A stretch of 64,000 bases of DNA from Terriglobus albidus (GCF_008000815.1 NZ_CP042806.1:868001-932000); one strand, 5' to 3'; shown: positions 16,816 through 26,576, counted from the stretch's first letter. Notes: a model not told the origin generated them from the letters alone. Numbers and translations are program-made.

Positions 16816-18360
16816 CTACCACTCCTTCGCTGCGGTGTCGGGAGTGAGTTGGGTGCTCGCAACCGGAGCCTTCCAGCGAAGGACCGGCTTACGCGCAGCC
16901 GTGGTCTCATCCAGGCGCCGCAGGCGGGTTGTATGCGGAGCGGTCTTCACCAGCTCCGGATTCTCTTCAGCCTCGCGCGCAATCTGCCGCAACGCGTCGA
17001 TCAGCAGATCCAGCTCCTCGCGGCTCTCGCTCTCGGTAGGCTCAATCATCATGGCGCCGGCAACGATGAGCGGGAAGCTCACAGTGTAGGCATGGAAGCC
17101 GTAGTCGAGCAGACGCTTACCCATGTCGCCGGTCTTCACGCCATTCTTCGCCTGCAGCTTATCGCTGAAGACAACCTCGTGCATCGACGCTGTCTTGAAG
17201 GGCAGGTCAAAGACGTCTTCCAGCTTCGCGCGGAGATAATTGGCGTTCAACACAGCGTCTTCCGTCGTCTGGCGCAGGCCATCCGGACCATTGGCCAGGA
17301 TGTAGGCCAGCGCGCGGATGAACATGCCGAAGTTGCCGTACCAGGCACGCACACGGCCGACGCTCTGCGGACGGTTGTAGTCCAGCGTGAGCGTACCGTT
17401 GCTCTTGGTCGCGAGTACAGGCGTAGGAAGGAAGGGCTCCAGGATCTTCTTGCAGGCCACCGGGCCGGAGCCTGGGCCACCGCCTCCGTGCGGCGTAGAG
17501 AAGGTCTTGTGCAGGTTCAGGTGCATTACGTCCACACCGAAGTCGCCCGGGCGGACCTTGCCCACCAGCGCATTCATGTTGGCGCCGTCCATGTATAGCA
17601 ACGCGCCCTTGGCGTGGAGGATGTCGGCGATCTTATGGATCTCGCTCTCGAAGACACCGATCGTCGAAGGATTGGTCAGCATCAGCGCAGCCGTGTCCTC
17701 ATCGACCAGCTTCTCCAGCTCTTCGAGATCGACCATGCCTTCGGCGTTCGACTTCAGGTTCTGCACCTGGTAGCCGACTACCGCGGCCGTAGCCGGGTTC
17801 GTGCCGTGAGCCGAGTCCGGAATCAGGATCTTCTTCCGCGGATTGCCCTTGCTCTCGTGATACGCACGCACCAGCAGAATGCCGGTGAACTCACCATGCG
17901 CGCCGGCAGCGGGCTGCAGCGTGATGGAGTCCATACCGGTGATATCCAGCAGCGAATCGGAGAGCACCTGCATGATCTCCAGTACGCCCTGCGAGAGCGA
18001 TTCAGGCTGATAAGGATGGGCGTCGGCCAGGCCTTCCAGGCGAGCGACGAGCTCGTTGACGCGGCCGTTGTACTTCATCGTGCAGCTTCCCAGCGGGAAC
18101 ATGCCGAGGTCGATCGCATAGTTCCAGGTGGACAGGCGCGTGAAATGGCGAACGATCTCAATCTCTGAGAGCTCCGGCATCACGCCAAGGTCGGTGCGGA
18201 CGGCATCGCCCAGCAGAGCAGCAGCGTCCACAGCCGGAACGTCCAGCTCGCTCAGACGGTAAGCCTTCTTGCCCGGCGACGACTTCTCAAAGATCAGGTC
18301 CTCGTTCTGATTGACGTGGACTGAGGCCTTCTTCGGGGTTCCTACAAACTTGTCTCCCAT
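16816..18360 (-). CDS. gcvPB: Glycine dehydrogenase (decarboxylating) subunit 2
   Basis: A 514-aa subunit of the heterotetrameric P-protein of the glycine cleavage system; it decarboxylates glycine and passes the aminomethyl group to lipoyl-GcvH. The PLP lysine lies in HLNLHKTFSTPHGGGGPGSG, cut short, around residue 295. The start ATG at 18360 overlaps the gcvPA stop by one base (TAATG). A longer in-frame ORF runs upstream into gcvPA but is not needed. Two-subunit P-protein is typical of many non-proteobacterial lineages. Confidence 0.95.
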   Translation of the reverse strand: MGDKFVGTPKKASVHVNQNEDLIFEKSSPGKKAYRLSELDVPAVDAAALLGDAVRTDLGVMPELSEIEIVRHFTRLSTWNYAIDLGMFPLGSCTMKYNGRVNELVARLEGLADAHPYQPESLSQGVLEIMQVLSDSLLDITGMDSITLQPAAGAHGEFTGILLVRAYHESKGNPRKKILIPDSAHGTNPATAAVVGYQVQNLKSNAEGMVDLEELEKLVDEDTAALMLTNPSTIGVFESEIHKIADILHAKGALLYMDGANMNALVGKVRPGDFGVDVMHLNLHKTFSTPHGGGGPGSGPVACKKILEPFLPTPVLATKSNGTLTLDYNRPQSVGRVRAWYGNFGMFIRALAYILANGPDGLRQTTEDAVLNANYLRAKLEDVFDLPFKTASMHEVVFSDKLQAKNGVKTGDMGKRLLDYGFHAYTVSFPLIVAGAMMIEPTESESREELDLLIDALRQIAREAEENPELVKTAPHTTRLRRLDETTAARKPVLRWKAPVASTQLTPDTAAKEW

Positions 18361-19685
18361 TACTTCAGCACCTCCGCCGCAGCATCGATCTGTGCCCTGG
18401 TTGTGAGCTCGGTAGCGCACCAGAGCGAAGCGTTCGGTCCGAGCTCGGGATAGAACTTCTCCAACGGCAGACCGCCGACGATCTTGGCTTGGAGCAATGC
18501 GGCATTGCCCTCTTCGGACGTCCGTGAGCCCTGATATACGAACTCATTGAAGCGCGGAGCTCCACCAAACAGCACCTTGCCGGAGCCACCGATGGTCTGC
18601 GCTGCATAGTGCGCCTTGGCCAGGTTTTGCTCGGCCAGCTCCTTCAGGCCCTTGCCATAGACCGTCAGGAAGACCGTCACCATCAGCGCCACCAGCGACT
18701 GGTTGGTGCAGATGTTCGAGGTCGCTTTCTCGCGGCGGATATGCTGCTCGCGCGTCGACAGCGTCAACACGAAGCCGCGCTTGCCATCCATATCCTTGGT
18801 CTCGCCGGCCAGACGTCCGGGCATCTGCCGCAGGAACTTCTCCTTACAGGCGATGACACCGCAGTACGGTCCGCCATAGCCCACGGGAACACCGAAGGAC
18901 TGTGCTTCCATCGCGACAATATCGGCCTCAGCCGGCGGCTTAACAATGCCCAGCGATACCGCCTCCGCGATAGAGACGATCAGCAGAGCGCCCTTCTTAT
19001 GCGCGATGTCTGCGATGGCCGCTACATCCTCAATCGTTCCGAAGAAGTTAGGCGACTGGATCAGGACGCAGGCCGTGTCATCGGTGATGGCGGCATCGAG
19101 CTTCGCCAGGTCCACGCGTCCGGTCGCGGGATCGTAATCGACCTCGGTCTTCGGAATGGACTGGTGCTGTGCATAGGTCGTCAGCACTTCGCGATATTCG
19201 GGGTGCACCGTGCGGGCAACGACAGCTCCGTTACGTCCGGTAACGCGGACTGCCATCATCACCGCTTCGGCCGCGCCGGTTGAGCCGTCGTACATGGAGG
19301 CGTTCGAGATCTCCATGCCGGTGAGTTCGCAGATCATCGTCTGGAACTCGAAGAGCGCCTGCAGGGTTCCCTGCGCAATCTCCGGCTGGTACGGCGTATA
19401 GCTGGTGAGGAATTCACCGCGCGAGACCACCGTATCGATCAGCACGGGACGATAGTGACGATAGGCGCCCGCGCCCAGGAAGCTGGCATAGCCGAGAGCA
19501 TTCTTGTCGGCAAACGCCTTGAAGTGCTCGATGACCTCCTGCTCCCCATGCTGCCGGGGAACATTGAGGTCGCGGGACAGGCGATACTCCGCCGGAACCG
19601 TCGCGAACAGATCGTCGATGGACTTCGCGCCGATGTCGGCGAGCATCGCCTCACGGTCGCTGGGACTCTTTGGTAGATAACGCAT
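18360..19685 (-). CDS. gcvPA: Glycine dehydrogenase (decarboxylating) subunit 1
   Basis: A 441-aa partner of GcvPB, with the fold-type-I aminotransferase-like architecture. It starts [15 protein letters not shown] and has the family stretch [12 protein letters not shown] (about 70). The start codon overlaps the gcvH stop as TGATG, and the stop overlaps the gcvPB start as TAATG, so the three genes are translationally coupled in the order H-PA-PB. Confidence 0.95.
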   Translation of the reverse strand: MRYLPKSPSDREAMLADIGAKSIDDLFATVPAEYRLSRDLNVPRQHGEQEVIEHFKAFADKNALGYASFLGAGAYRHYRPVLIDTVVSRGEFLTSYTPYQPEIAQGTLQALFEFQTMICELTGMEISNASMYDGSTGAAEAVMMAVRVTGRNGAVVARTVHPEYREVLTTYAQHQSIPKTEVDYDPATGRVDLAKLDAAITDDTACVLIQSPNFFGTIEDVAAIADIAHKKGALLIVSIAEAVSLGIVKPPAEADIVAMEAQSFGVPVGYGGPYCGVIACKEKFLRQMPGRLAGETKDMDGKRGFVLTLSTREQHIRREKATSNICTNQSLVALMVTVFLTVYGKGLKELAEQNLAKAHYAAQTIGGSGKVLFGGAPRFNEFVYQGSRTSEEGNAALLQAKIVGGLPLEKFYPELGPNASLWCATELTTRAQIDAAAEVLK

Positions 19686-20062
19686 CAGTGGCCCGTCTCT
19701 TCGCTGATGAACTTCTCGTAGGCTTCGGCGGTCAGCAGGCTCTCAAGCTGCGAGGCATCGAACTCGGCCTTGATCATCCAGGTGGCATTGGCATCGGCAT
19801 TCACCGACTCCGGAGCGGAGTTCAGCGCTTCGTTCACCTCAAGCACCTTGCCGTTCACCGGCGAGAACAGATCGCTTACGGCTTTTACGGACTCGACCGT
19901 GCCGAAGCTCTCACCGGCCTTCAGCTCGGCGCCAACGGCGGGCAGCTCGACAAAGACGATATCGCCCAGGGTCGACTGCGCGTAGTCGGTGATGCCGATT
20001 CTGCCATCGGCGGCGATCCACTCATGTTCTTTCGTGTAGCGGTACTCGGTCGGGTAAGCCAT
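19685..20062 (-). CDS. gcvH: Glycine cleavage system H protein
   Basis: A 125-aa lipoyl carrier that shuttles the aminomethyl intermediate between the P, T and L proteins. The lipoylated lysine is Lys60 in [19 protein letters not shown], written here as 19 residues. The length is standard. It lies 56 bases downstream of gcvT and overlaps gcvPA. Confidence 0.95.
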   Translation of the reverse strand: MAYPTEYRYTKEHEWIAADGRIGITDYAQSTLGDIVFVELPAVGAELKAGESFGTVESVKAVSDLFSPVNGKVLEVNEALNSAPESVNADANATWMIKAEFDASQLESLLTAEAYEKFISEETGH

Positions 20063-20118
20063 TACTGTGCGCTCTCCAGTCGTTTGAGAAGTCTTATGCG
20101 AAACGGAACTGCCGGGAA

Positions 20119-21258
20119 CTACGTGGTCTTCTTAGGCTTTTTGTAGAAGGGCAACGGAACTACCTTCGATTTCACCATGGTGGAGCGGACCTGCACGGCC
20201 AGCTCCGTATCTACGGCGCTCAACTCTACAGGCACGTAGGCCATGGCGATGTTCTTCTTCAGGAAGGGCGAAGGAGAGCCGGAGGTGACGACACCGATCT
20301 CTTTGCCATCGAGGGTGAAGACCGGGTATCCATCGCGGGCGATGCCGCGATCAATGGTCTCAAGGCCCACCAGCTTGCGCTTCGGTCCACCTGCCGTCTG
20401 CACGGCGAGCAATGCCTGCTTACCGAGGAAGTCGGCTTCCTTTTCAAGTTTGCAGTAGCGGCCCAGGCCGGCCTCGAAGACGTTGATAGCGTCCGAGATC
20501 TCGTGACCATAGAGCGCCATGGCGCTCTCCAGACGAAGCGTATTGCGGGCACCCAGACCGCAGGGGAGGATACCGAACTCCTTGCCGGCCTCCAGAACTT
20601 CACTCCAGACGCGAGCGCTGGTGGCTTCGTCGGAGGGGACGTAGATCTCAAAGCCGTCTTCACCGGTATAGCCGGTGCGGGCGACCAGGACGTTATACAG
20701 GCCGCAGACCTTGCCCCAGGTGAACCAGTAGTTCTTGATAGCGTCCAGATCGACGTCGGTCAGCTTGCGCAGCACATCGATGGCCTTCGGACCTTGAATG
20801 GCAAGCTGTGTGTACATGTCACTGAAATCGTTGATATGGACACTCGGCATCATGCCGATGGTCTTGCGGACCCACTGCACGTCCTTCTCGCGCGTGCCGG
20901 CATTGATGACGATCAGATAGTCGTTATCGCTGAGCTTGTGCAACACCACGTCGTCGACGAAGGTGCCTTCCGGTGTCAGCATGGCGGAGTAGTGCGCCTG
21001 CCCCACCTGCAGCTTGCTCGCGTCGTTCATCAGCAGCTTCTGCACGGCATCCAGCGAACCCGGCCCGCGGAGCTGGATATCGCCCATGTGCGAGACATCA
21101 AAGACGCCCACACCCGTGCGGACAGCCATATGCTCGGCAATCAGGCCCGAGTACTCGACCGGCATATCCCATCCGCCGAAGTCGACCATCTTCGCCTTGA
21201 GAGCACGGTGGGTGGCGTTCAATGCGGTTTTACGAAGCACAGAGCCGGAGTCAGACAC
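20119..21258 (-). CDS. gcvT: Aminomethyltransferase (glycine cleavage T protein)
   Basis: About 379 aa. It transfers the methylene group from aminomethyl-GcvH to tetrahydrofolate and releases ammonia. Typical GcvT features are LKAKMVDFGGWDMPVEYSG near the N-terminus (19 residues) and GEDGFEIY mid-protein. The start is probably the GTG at 21258 with AAAGGTGG 8 bases upstream; an alternative GTG at 21270 lies inside that site. It is the first gene of the operon gcvT-gcvH-gcvPA-gcvPB-small ORF. I see no glycine riboswitch in the 240 bp upstream, which hold only repeat palindromes. Confidence 0.94.
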   Translation of the reverse strand: MSDSGSVLRKTALNATHRALKAKMVDFGGWDMPVEYSGLIAEHMAVRTGVGVFDVSHMGDIQLRGPGSLDAVQKLLMNDASKLQVGQAHYSAMLTPEGTFVDDVVLHKLSDNDYLIVINAGTREKDVQWVRKTIGMMPSVHINDFSDMYTQLAIQGPKAIDVLRKLTDVDLDAIKNYWFTWGKVCGLYNVLVARTGYTGEDGFEIYVPSDEATSARVWSEVLEAGKEFGILPCGLGARNTLRLESAMALYGHEISDAINVFEAGLGRYCKLEKEADFLGKQALLAVQTAGGPKRKLVGLETIDRGIARDGYPVFTLDGKEIGVVTSGSPSPFLKKNIAMAYVPVELSAVDTELAVQVRSTMVKSKVVPLPFYKKPKKTT

Positions 21259-21498
21259 GGTTACGACCACCTTTGTTTGAGCTTGGATTGTGGTGCGAAG
21301 GGCAAGGATTGATTTTAATTCAGGGGACCGGATGTGTCACACATGTGCGCTAACCGCGCAGATGGTCTGGCGGCCGAAGGGATCGTCTTTTTTGTCATTT
21401 CGGAGCGTTCGGGGTCCCCAGCCAGCTTCGCTGGGGTGAACTATTCGAGCGCAGCTCGAAACGGTCTCTCAGATACATTGAACTTCGTCGATACGCCC

Positions 21499-21897
21499 CT
21501 AACGTGGCTTCCTGGCCGCACGGACAAAACTGGAGACGGCAAACCACGCAAAAAGCAGGGCGATCGCCGCACTCATGTACCACTGCTGCCGATGGGCTCC
21601 GCCTTCTCGGTAGGAGGCGAAATGGGTAATCGTCGCCTGCACAAAATACAGGGCAAAGAAGGCGAAAAGCGTGCCCATCACCTGCAGCCAGACAGCCCTG
21701 CCGGCGTGTTTGACGCTACCGAAGAAGCCCCGGCTGGCGCCCTGCGCAGCACGGCGCACATCCATGTGCTGGCGTGCGGTCTGCCTTGGAGCCGGATTGG
21801 GATCGGGCGCAGCGGCCGCCTTGCTGGCTTCAATTGCGGTGCGCGCGGCGTGTCGAACCCCCGCACCCAGCACCTTTCCCAGCCGCACCTTATCCAT
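21499..21897 (-). CDS. Membrane protein, two TM segments, unknown function
   Basis: A 132-aa protein starting MDKVRLGKVLGAGV. A basic, Ala/Arg-rich cytoplasmic N-terminal half (about 1-68) is followed by two hydrophobic segments (about 70-90 and 106-126) and a basic tail. The longer ORF up to 21984 has an unlikely N-terminus; the ATG at 21897 is preferred. The family is not recognised. It is divergent from the small gene at 21986. Confidence 0.65.
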   Translation of the reverse strand: MDKVRLGKVLGAGVRHAARTAIEASKAAAAPDPNPAPRQTARQHMDVRRAAQGASRGFFGSVKHAGRAVWLQVMGTLFAFFALYFVQATITHFASYREGGAHRQQWYMSAAIALLFAWFAVSSFVRAARKPR

Positions 21898-21985
21898 GTC
21901 TTCCAGTCTACGCGTCGGGAAGTTTTTCCCTGAAACACGTTTCGTGAGACCACCCGGCGGGATCAACCTGTAATCCAACCTCAAT

Positions 21986-22171
21986 ATGAGATTCCTTGTT
22001 CTTACGGTCGCTTTTGTAGGCGCCGCTGCTGCCGCGTTTCTGCTCTCCAGGCCAAGTGCCGAGCCGGAGAAGAAGGAGAAGGAAAAGGCGATCGAAAAGG
22101 GAAAGACGGTCGGGGATCTTGCCCACCAACTCGAAGAAGCATGGAGCGACCACCATACGCTGGTGGCATAA
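21986..22171 (+). CDS. Small single-TM protein with charged helix
   Basis: A 61-aa protein: one N-terminal hydrophobic segment (about 3-21), which could be an anchor or an uncleaved signal, followed by a Lys/Glu-rich stretch EPEKKEKEKAIEKGK and an acidic tail. No strong ribosome binding site is visible. The function is unknown. It is divergent from the membrane protein at 21499-21897 and probably shares a promoter region with it. Confidence 0.45.
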   Translation: MRFLVLTVAFVGAAAAAFLLSRPSAEPEKKEKEKAIEKGKTVGDLAHQLEEAWSDHHTLVA

Positions 22172-22173
22172 AA

Positions 22174-22294
22174 GCAGTTGCCAGTTGGATGAAGGCGCCA
22201 AGGCAGATTGCCTGACGTGTCTTCATGAGGGCGTGTTGAGTGCCCCTAACCCATGCTGTACCTCGTTAACTGGAAACCATAAACTGGCAACTGC
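22174..22294. repeat. Inverted-repeat element, 13-bp arms
   Basis: GCAGTTGCCAGTT (22174-22186) is repeated in reverse complement at 22282-22294, enclosing about 95 bases with no ORF. No clear target duplication flanks it, so it may be an old MITE or a structured transcript. It fills most of the gap between the genes at 21986 and 22467. Confidence 0.5.
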
Positions 22295-22466
22295 CGTTAG
22301 GGAGTTGTCTTCAAAAATGGTATCCAGAAACCATTGCGGGTCGTCCAATACAGCAGTAATGTAGGAGTCAATAGGCAGTGCCCAACACCCCGCAATGCCG
22401 TTCCCGCTGCTCTATGGGCTGGGAATACCCGATGCGCGGCGAAGTGGCTATTCGACGGAGGTGTCA

Positions 22467-22751
22467 TTGAATCAAAAAGTGAAGGACCTGATCCAGCAGC
22501 TTGGCGAAGCCATTCACGAGTCGGTCTCTGAGTCTGAGCACATTGCAGGTGTAGTGCGCGACATCCGGGAGCAGGGCTTTGACGTGCTGCTTATGCTTGA
22601 GGCGACAATCGGCCTGAACGAGGTCCAGGAAGAAGAAACGGCGGGATCCGTAGAGGCGGAGGAGGCAATGAATGGCCCCTTCACCTCAAACGACGTCAAT
22701 TTCCTGAAGTCACTTCGGATCTCTGTAGAAGAAGACTCCGAGAACCAGTAG
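22467..22751 (+). CDS. Small acidic protein, unknown function
   Basis: A 94-aa, acidic (Glu-rich C-terminal half), soluble protein beginning MNQKVKDLIQQLGEAI. The longer ORF from 22395 is less likely: the TTG at 22467 has the strong Shine-Dalgarno GGAGGTG at 22458-22464. The N-terminal 60 residues look helical. The family is not recognised. A strong hairpin follows 93 bases after the stop. Confidence 0.6.
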   Translation: MNQKVKDLIQQLGEAIHESVSESEHIAGVVRDIREQGFDVLLMLEATIGLNEVQEEETAGSVEAEEAMNGPFTSNDVNFLKSLRISVEEDSENQ

Positions 22752-22843
22752 GCCGCGCTGCTCCATTCGGGAAATGCCGCAGAATGACGCGTGCCCGGTT
22801 TGTGTCCGATTTCGTACCCTTTAAATCTTTATGACAGAACAAC

Positions 22844-22873
22844 AAACGGGGATGGCAAGTGCCATCCCCGTTT
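22844..22873 (+). terminator. Strong hairpin terminator-like structure before glgC
   Basis: A perfect 13-bp stem AAACGGGGATGGC / GCCATCCCCGTTT has a 4-base loop; the T-run is only three bases. A second perfect hairpin, AAGACGCAA / TTGCGTCTT (22921-22940), lies 43 bases before the glgC start and may be part of its leader. Confidence 0.6.
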
Positions 22874-22982
22874 ATGATCGCTTCATCCTTGACGGGATAT
22901 TCTAATCCGTCGGGAACGCGAAGACGCAAAGTTGCGTCTTACCCAGAAGTCTGACCTCAGCAAGTAAAGGTGTTTGGGTGCT

Positions 22983-24248
22983 ATGAAAGATACGTTGGGA
23001 GTCCTGCTTGCCGGTGGCGCCGGAGAGCGCCTCTTTCCTCTAACTCGTGACCGCGCCAAGCCCGCCGTTCCATTCGGCGGACAGTACCGCATCATCGATA
23101 TCACCCTCTCCAACTGCATCAACTCCGATCTGCGCAAGGTCTACATCCTTACGCAGTACAAATCGCTCTCACTCAATCGCCATATCCGCGAGGGTTGGGG
23201 TCCGGTAGTTGCGAATGAACTGGGCGAGTTCATTGAGATTCTGCCGCCGATGCAGCGCGTGAGCGTCAACTGGTACATGGGCACGGCCGACGCCGTCTAC
23301 CAGAACATCTACTCCATCGGTTCAGAGCAGCCGAAGTACGTCATCATCCTGTCAGGCGATCACATCTACAAGATGAACTACCAGCTCATGCTGGATCAGC
23401 ACATCCAGTCCGGAGCGCATGTGACGCTGGCGACACTGCCGATCAAGCCGGAAGAGGTCCCGCGTTTTGGCGTGGTGGATGTTGCCCGCAACGGCGAGAT
23501 CAACGGTTTCCTCGAAAAGCCGAAGGAGACCAAGCTGCGGTCGCCCTTCAATCCGGAGAGGGTCGATGCCTCCATGGGCATCTACATCTTCAACACAGAT
23601 GTGCTGCTGCCGGAGCTGATCAAGGACGCAGAAGATCCGAACTCGAAGCACGACTTTGGGCACAACATCCTGCCCAACCTGCTTGGCCGCTTCAAGATGA
23701 TGGCCTACAACTTCGTCGACGAGAACAAGCAGGAGGCGCTGTACTGGCGCGACGTGGGTACGCTGGAGGCCTACTACGAGGCCAATCTCGACCTCGCCTC
23801 CGTCTCGCCGATCTTCAACCTGTATGACAAGTCCTGGCCGATGCGTACGCGGTCGTATCAGTACCCGCCGGCGAAGTTCGTCTTCGGCGAGCCCGGACGT
23901 ACAGGCATGGCCATCAACTCGGTCATCTCCGGCGGCTCCATTATCTCGGGTGCGGTCGTACGTAATTCGGTGCTCTCGCACGATGTGCGCGTGAACTCGT
24001 ATGCCGATGTCGACTCGAGCATCATCTTCTCGCACGTCAATATTGGCCGGCACTCGCGGATTCGCCATGCCATCATCGATCGCGATGTTCATATTCCGGA
24101 CGGAGCGGTGATCGGCTACGACCCTGCCGAAGACAAGCGCAATTACTTCGTCACGCCGAGCGGCCTGACGGTAGTGACGCGCGACTACTCGGTCTATGAA
24201 AACCCGGTTAGCCAGAACTTTATCCAGCCCGGACAGCCTGGGAAATAG
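22983..24248 (+). CDS. glgC: Glucose-1-phosphate adenylyltransferase
   Basis: A 421-aa ADP-glucose pyrophosphorylase that makes ADP-glucose from glucose-1-phosphate and ATP, the committed step of bacterial glycogen synthesis. The N-terminal nucleotidyl-transferase signature is LLAGGAGERLFPLTRDRAKP, exactly 20 residues. FGGQYRIIDITLSNC follows, and the C-terminal third shows left-handed beta-helix repeats. The start is the ATG at 22983 (MKDTLGVLLAGG) with AAAGGTG about 10 bases upstream; a TTG at 22974 overlaps that site. No other glycogen gene is adjacent. Confidence 0.95.
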   Translation: MKDTLGVLLAGGAGERLFPLTRDRAKPAVPFGGQYRIIDITLSNCINSDLRKVYILTQYKSLSLNRHIREGWGPVVANELGEFIEILPPMQRVSVNWYMGTADAVYQNIYSIGSEQPKYVIILSGDHIYKMNYQLMLDQHIQSGAHVTLATLPIKPEEVPRFGVVDVARNGEINGFLEKPKETKLRSPFNPERVDASMGIYIFNTDVLLPELIKDAEDPNSKHDFGHNILPNLLGRFKMMAYNFVDENKQEALYWRDVGTLEAYYEANLDLASVSPIFNLYDKSWPMRTRSYQYPPAKFVFGEPGRTGMAINSVISGGSIISGAVVRNSVLSHDVRVNSYADVDSSIIFSHVNIGRHSRIRHAIIDRDVHIPDGAVIGYDPAEDKRNYFVTPSGLTVVTRDYSVYENPVSQNFIQPGQPGK

Positions 24249-24266
24249 GCTGTTTGTTTTGTGCAT

Positions 24267-24298
24267 GATCGCCCGCCTGAAAGGCGGGCGATCTTGTT
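24267..24298 (+). terminator. Terminator after glgC
   Basis: A perfect 11-bp stem GATCGCCCGCC / GGCGGGCGATC has a 5-base loop and is followed by TTGTTTGTT, 18 bases past the stop. Confidence 0.8.
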
Positions 24299-24307
24299 TG
24301 TTAAATA

Positions 24308-24339
24308 CGAAAGGCTTCCCGGCTGTGACCGGGAAGCCT
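24308..24339 (-). terminator. Terminator of the outer-membrane protein gene
   Basis: An 11-bp perfect stem AGGCTTCCCGG / CCGGGAAGCCT, followed on the minus strand by TTTCG, lies 13 bases after the stop of the gene at 24352. Together with the glgC terminator it separates two convergent genes. Confidence 0.8.
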
Positions 24340-24351
24340 GAAAACTGAGCG

Positions 24352-25119
24352 CTACTGGCGATGGCCGAAGCGCCACACCAGACCGCCGGAGATGGAGAAG
24401 AACTGGCGGTACTCGGTACCGTAGTGCTCCACGATCAGGTCCGGCTGCAGGCGGATCGCCCAGCGATAGCTGCCGTTGATGTCCAGCGAGCCGCCGAAGG
24501 CGCCTACGGGCTTGACGCGGTTGGAGTAGAGACCGACGGCAACGGCATTGGCAGCAGCGTTGTGGCTAGGTGCGTTGATGCCGCCCAAAGTGCCGCCGTC
24601 AAACTTGCCGGCGCCTACGCCAACCAGGCCGTGGTACTGGATGGCGAAGCGCTGGTTCTTCCATCCGCGGTACTGCACGCCGCCCATGCCGATAATCTGG
24701 CGGACAACCGGACGGTTGATCTGGAAGGTGTTCGGGAAGACCGGGGTGGTGCCGTAGTCAACACGGAGGTCGACCGCCGGTCCAATGCGGTCGGTCAGCC
24801 AATAGGTAGCCTGACCTTCGAGGCCGCCCATGTTGTAGCGCTTCGGCAGGTTCTGGCCGGCCTGACCATTCATGAAGTTAAGGCCGCCGTAGACCTCCCA
24901 ACGGTTGTCATAGGTGACGGGAATGCGACGGGCGAACTGAATGTTGCGCTTCGGAGCGGTTCCGGGCTGCGGCTGAGAGGGCTGGGCCGGGGCTGCCGAT
25001 CCACTCGTCTGGCCACTGGTTGAGGCCGGAGTCTGGGCTGCCATGGTGGCGGAGAGCAGGGTGGTGGCAATCAGGGCGGTCATCCCGGCAAGTGCGCGCC
25101 GGGTCACTTCGTGTCGCAT
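24352..25119 (-). CDS. Outer-membrane beta-barrel-like protein
   Basis: A 255-aa protein with a signal peptide (about 1-28, ending MAAQ), then a Ser/Pro/Gln-rich linker (about 30-55). A domain of alternating beta-strands follows (for example [41 protein letters not shown]), ending in an aromatic-rich strand WRFGHRQ. This fits a small 8-stranded outer-membrane barrel, but the C-terminal residue is not aromatic. The specific family is not recognised. It is divergent from tatA. Confidence 0.7.
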   Translation of the reverse strand: MRHEVTRRALAGMTALIATTLLSATMAAQTPASTSGQTSGSAAPAQPSQPQPGTAPKRNIQFARRIPVTYDNRWEVYGGLNFMNGQAGQNLPKRYNMGGLEGQATYWLTDRIGPAVDLRVDYGTTPVFPNTFQINRPVVRQIIGMGGVQYRGWKNQRFAIQYHGLVGVGAGKFDGGTLGGINAPSHNAAANAVAVGLYSNRVKPVGAFGGSLDINGSYRWAIRLQPDLIVEHYGTEYRQFFSISGGLVWRFGHRQ

Positions 25120-25229
25120 GGTCCTCCAGACAGCAAAGCTGCAACTTCAAAGATATAACGGTTGGACGCCGCTGCGCCCGTCAGGCTGCGGTTTATGCGA
25201 CAATAGAACAAGGATTCCTGGAGACAGTT

Positions 25230-25430
25230 ATGGGCGAGCTATTCACACCTTCCCACCTCATCATCGTCGCGATCGTCGCGCTTGTTCTTTTTGGCGGCAA
25301 AAAGCTGCCGGAACTGGGTAAGGGGCTTGGCGAGGGCCTGCGTGGCTTCAAGGAAGGCATGAAGGGTGTTACTGACGAGGTCAATAAGGACCCGCACACC
25401 GTCACGCCGAAACCTGAAGAGACGAAGTAA
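25230..25430 (+). CDS. tatA: Sec-independent translocase subunit TatA/TatE
   Basis: A 66-aa pore-forming subunit of the twin-arginine translocase, which exports folded proteins such as the SRR-motif protein at 14959. A short periplasmic N-terminus [10 protein letters not shown] is followed by a TM helix (about 11-21), the conserved [21 protein letters not shown] amphipathic helix (first 20 residues shown in part) and a charged tail. The ATG at 25230 has GGAG 6 bases upstream; the longer ORF is an artefact. No tatB or tatC is adjacent. Confidence 0.9.
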   Translation: MGELFTPSHLIIVAIVALVLFGGKKLPELGKGLGEGLRGFKEGMKGVTDEVNKDPHTVTPKPEETK

Positions 25431-25494
25431 GACGGCCCGCGCGCAGGCGCGTTGAGATTTGAAACGAGCTTGATGCAGAATCAAGGCGAACGAG

Positions 25495-25532
25495 GGGGAG
25501 TGGTTCTCTAACCACTCCCCTGTCGTCTTTTT
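25495..25532 (+). terminator. Terminator after tatA
   Basis: A perfect 11-bp stem GGGGAGTGGTT / AACCACTCCCC with a CTCT loop is followed by TGTCGTCTTTTT. Confidence 0.85.
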
Positions 25533-25591
25533 GTGTCAATTCTTTTTGCACCATACCCGTTTTGTGTCAGGCTTTTGCGTCAGGTTTTGTG

Positions 25592-26062
25592 TCAGATCAG
25601 GCCGATGGCGCGTCCGGCGACACCAACCCCCAGCCACAATGAAAGCGAGACCACCGCAGTGATGCGGGAGGCCAGGGTCGCGGCGCTGCCCAGGGTAAGA
25701 ACGACCCGGCGGTAGAGCGTGAAGTAGAAGAGGACGGCTGCGGCGAGCAGGGCCATCTTCCAGCGGAAGGCGGCGTTGTAGTAGCACTTCAAGGCCTCTT
25801 CCGAGACCAGGGCGACGCCGGTCAGCACCAGGATCGCCAGGCTGCTGAGCAGGATGCGGCTGAGATCGCGGTTCAGCATGCGTGGAGATTCGCGCCGCAG
25901 AATCAGGCCAAGCAGGCGAAGATCCAGAACGAGGACGGAGCCTCCGAGCAGCGTAAGTGCCAGCAGGTGAATGGCTTCCACTGCCGCGAAGCCCCAGCGC
26001 GAGTTCTGCATGAACTGGCCGAGCGAAGAATGAGCGAGAGCGACAAACCAGAGGCGAAGCAT
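25592..26062 (-). CDS. DUF6644-like membrane protein (paralogue 2)
   Basis: A 156-aa integral membrane protein with four hydrophobic segments. Core motifs VEAIHLLALTLLGGSVLVLD, written as 20 residues, and DLRLLGL, RWKMALL, LYRRVV parallel those of the neighbour at 26074-26571, so the two are tandem paralogues. The start is the ATG at 26062 with AAAGG upstream, 11 bases after the stop of the previous gene. I match it to DUF6644 from memory of the family. The function is unknown; heme or quinone contacts are conceivable given the His in VEAIH, but unproven. It is the third gene of the DUF6152 operon. Confidence 0.75.
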   Translation of the reverse strand: MLRLWFVALAHSSLGQFMQNSRWGFAAVEAIHLLALTLLGGSVLVLDLRLLGLILRRESPRMLNRDLSRILLSSLAILVLTGVALVSEEALKCYYNAAFRWKMALLAAAVLFYFTLYRRVVLTLGSAATLASRITAVVSLSLWLGVGVAGRAIGLI

Positions 26063-26073
26063 TGGCGAGCCTT

Positions 26074-26571
26074 TCAGAAATAGGCAATCGCCCGGCCGGC
26101 GACGATGATGCCGCACCAGAGCGTGAGGGAAGCAAATGCGGCGGCGCGCGCACGCCAGGGTGAGAAGCGAGCCGTCTCCCATTCCTGCACGCGGCGATAG
26201 ACCGTCGTGTGAAAGATCAATGGGTTCAGGCCTACCAGCGCGAGCAATACGAGCTTGATGCGGAAGGCGGGGTTCGTATAGTTCTTTGCCGCCTCTGCCC
26301 AGAAGAGCAAGAGGCCGCTGACAAACATCACGCCGAAGCCGGACCACGTGAGTGGAAAGACGGCACGCGCGATGCGCGTGACTGAGACATCGCGCAACAC
26401 GACGCCAAGCATACGCAGGTCGAGTATGGCGATGGTGCCGACCAGCAACGCAATGGCGAGCACGTGGACGGACTCGATGATGGAGAACAGGTACTCTGAC
26501 TCGCGGATCGAGGTTCCGATCTGCGAGTCATAGATGACCTGACAGATGTGCTGCAGCAGAGGCATAGCCAT
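26074..26571 (-). CDS. DUF6644-like membrane protein (paralogue 1)
   Basis: A 165-aa membrane protein with about four TM helices. It shares with its tandem copy the pattern SVHVLAIALLVGTIAILDLR (20 residues), then FRIKLVLL and HTTVYRRV and a final VAGRAIAYF. The N-terminal ~20 residues are amphipathic and likely cytoplasmic or interfacial. It starts 5 bases after the DUF6152 stop, so the three genes form one operon. The two paralogues may form a heterodimer, which is inference. Confidence 0.75.
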   Translation of the reverse strand: MAMPLLQHICQVIYDSQIGTSIRESEYLFSIIESVHVLAIALLVGTIAILDLRMLGVVLRDVSVTRIARAVFPLTWSGFGVMFVSGLLLFWAEAAKNYTNPAFRIKLVLLALVGLNPLIFHTTVYRRVQEWETARFSPWRARAAAFASLTLWCGIIVAGRAIAYF

Positions 26572-26576
26572 CCGAG

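Noticed and set aside
21259-21498. Glycine riboswitch upstream of gcvT
   Set aside because: I looked for the tandem glycine aptamer before gcvT; the gap contains only repeat palindromes and no recognisable aptamer core.
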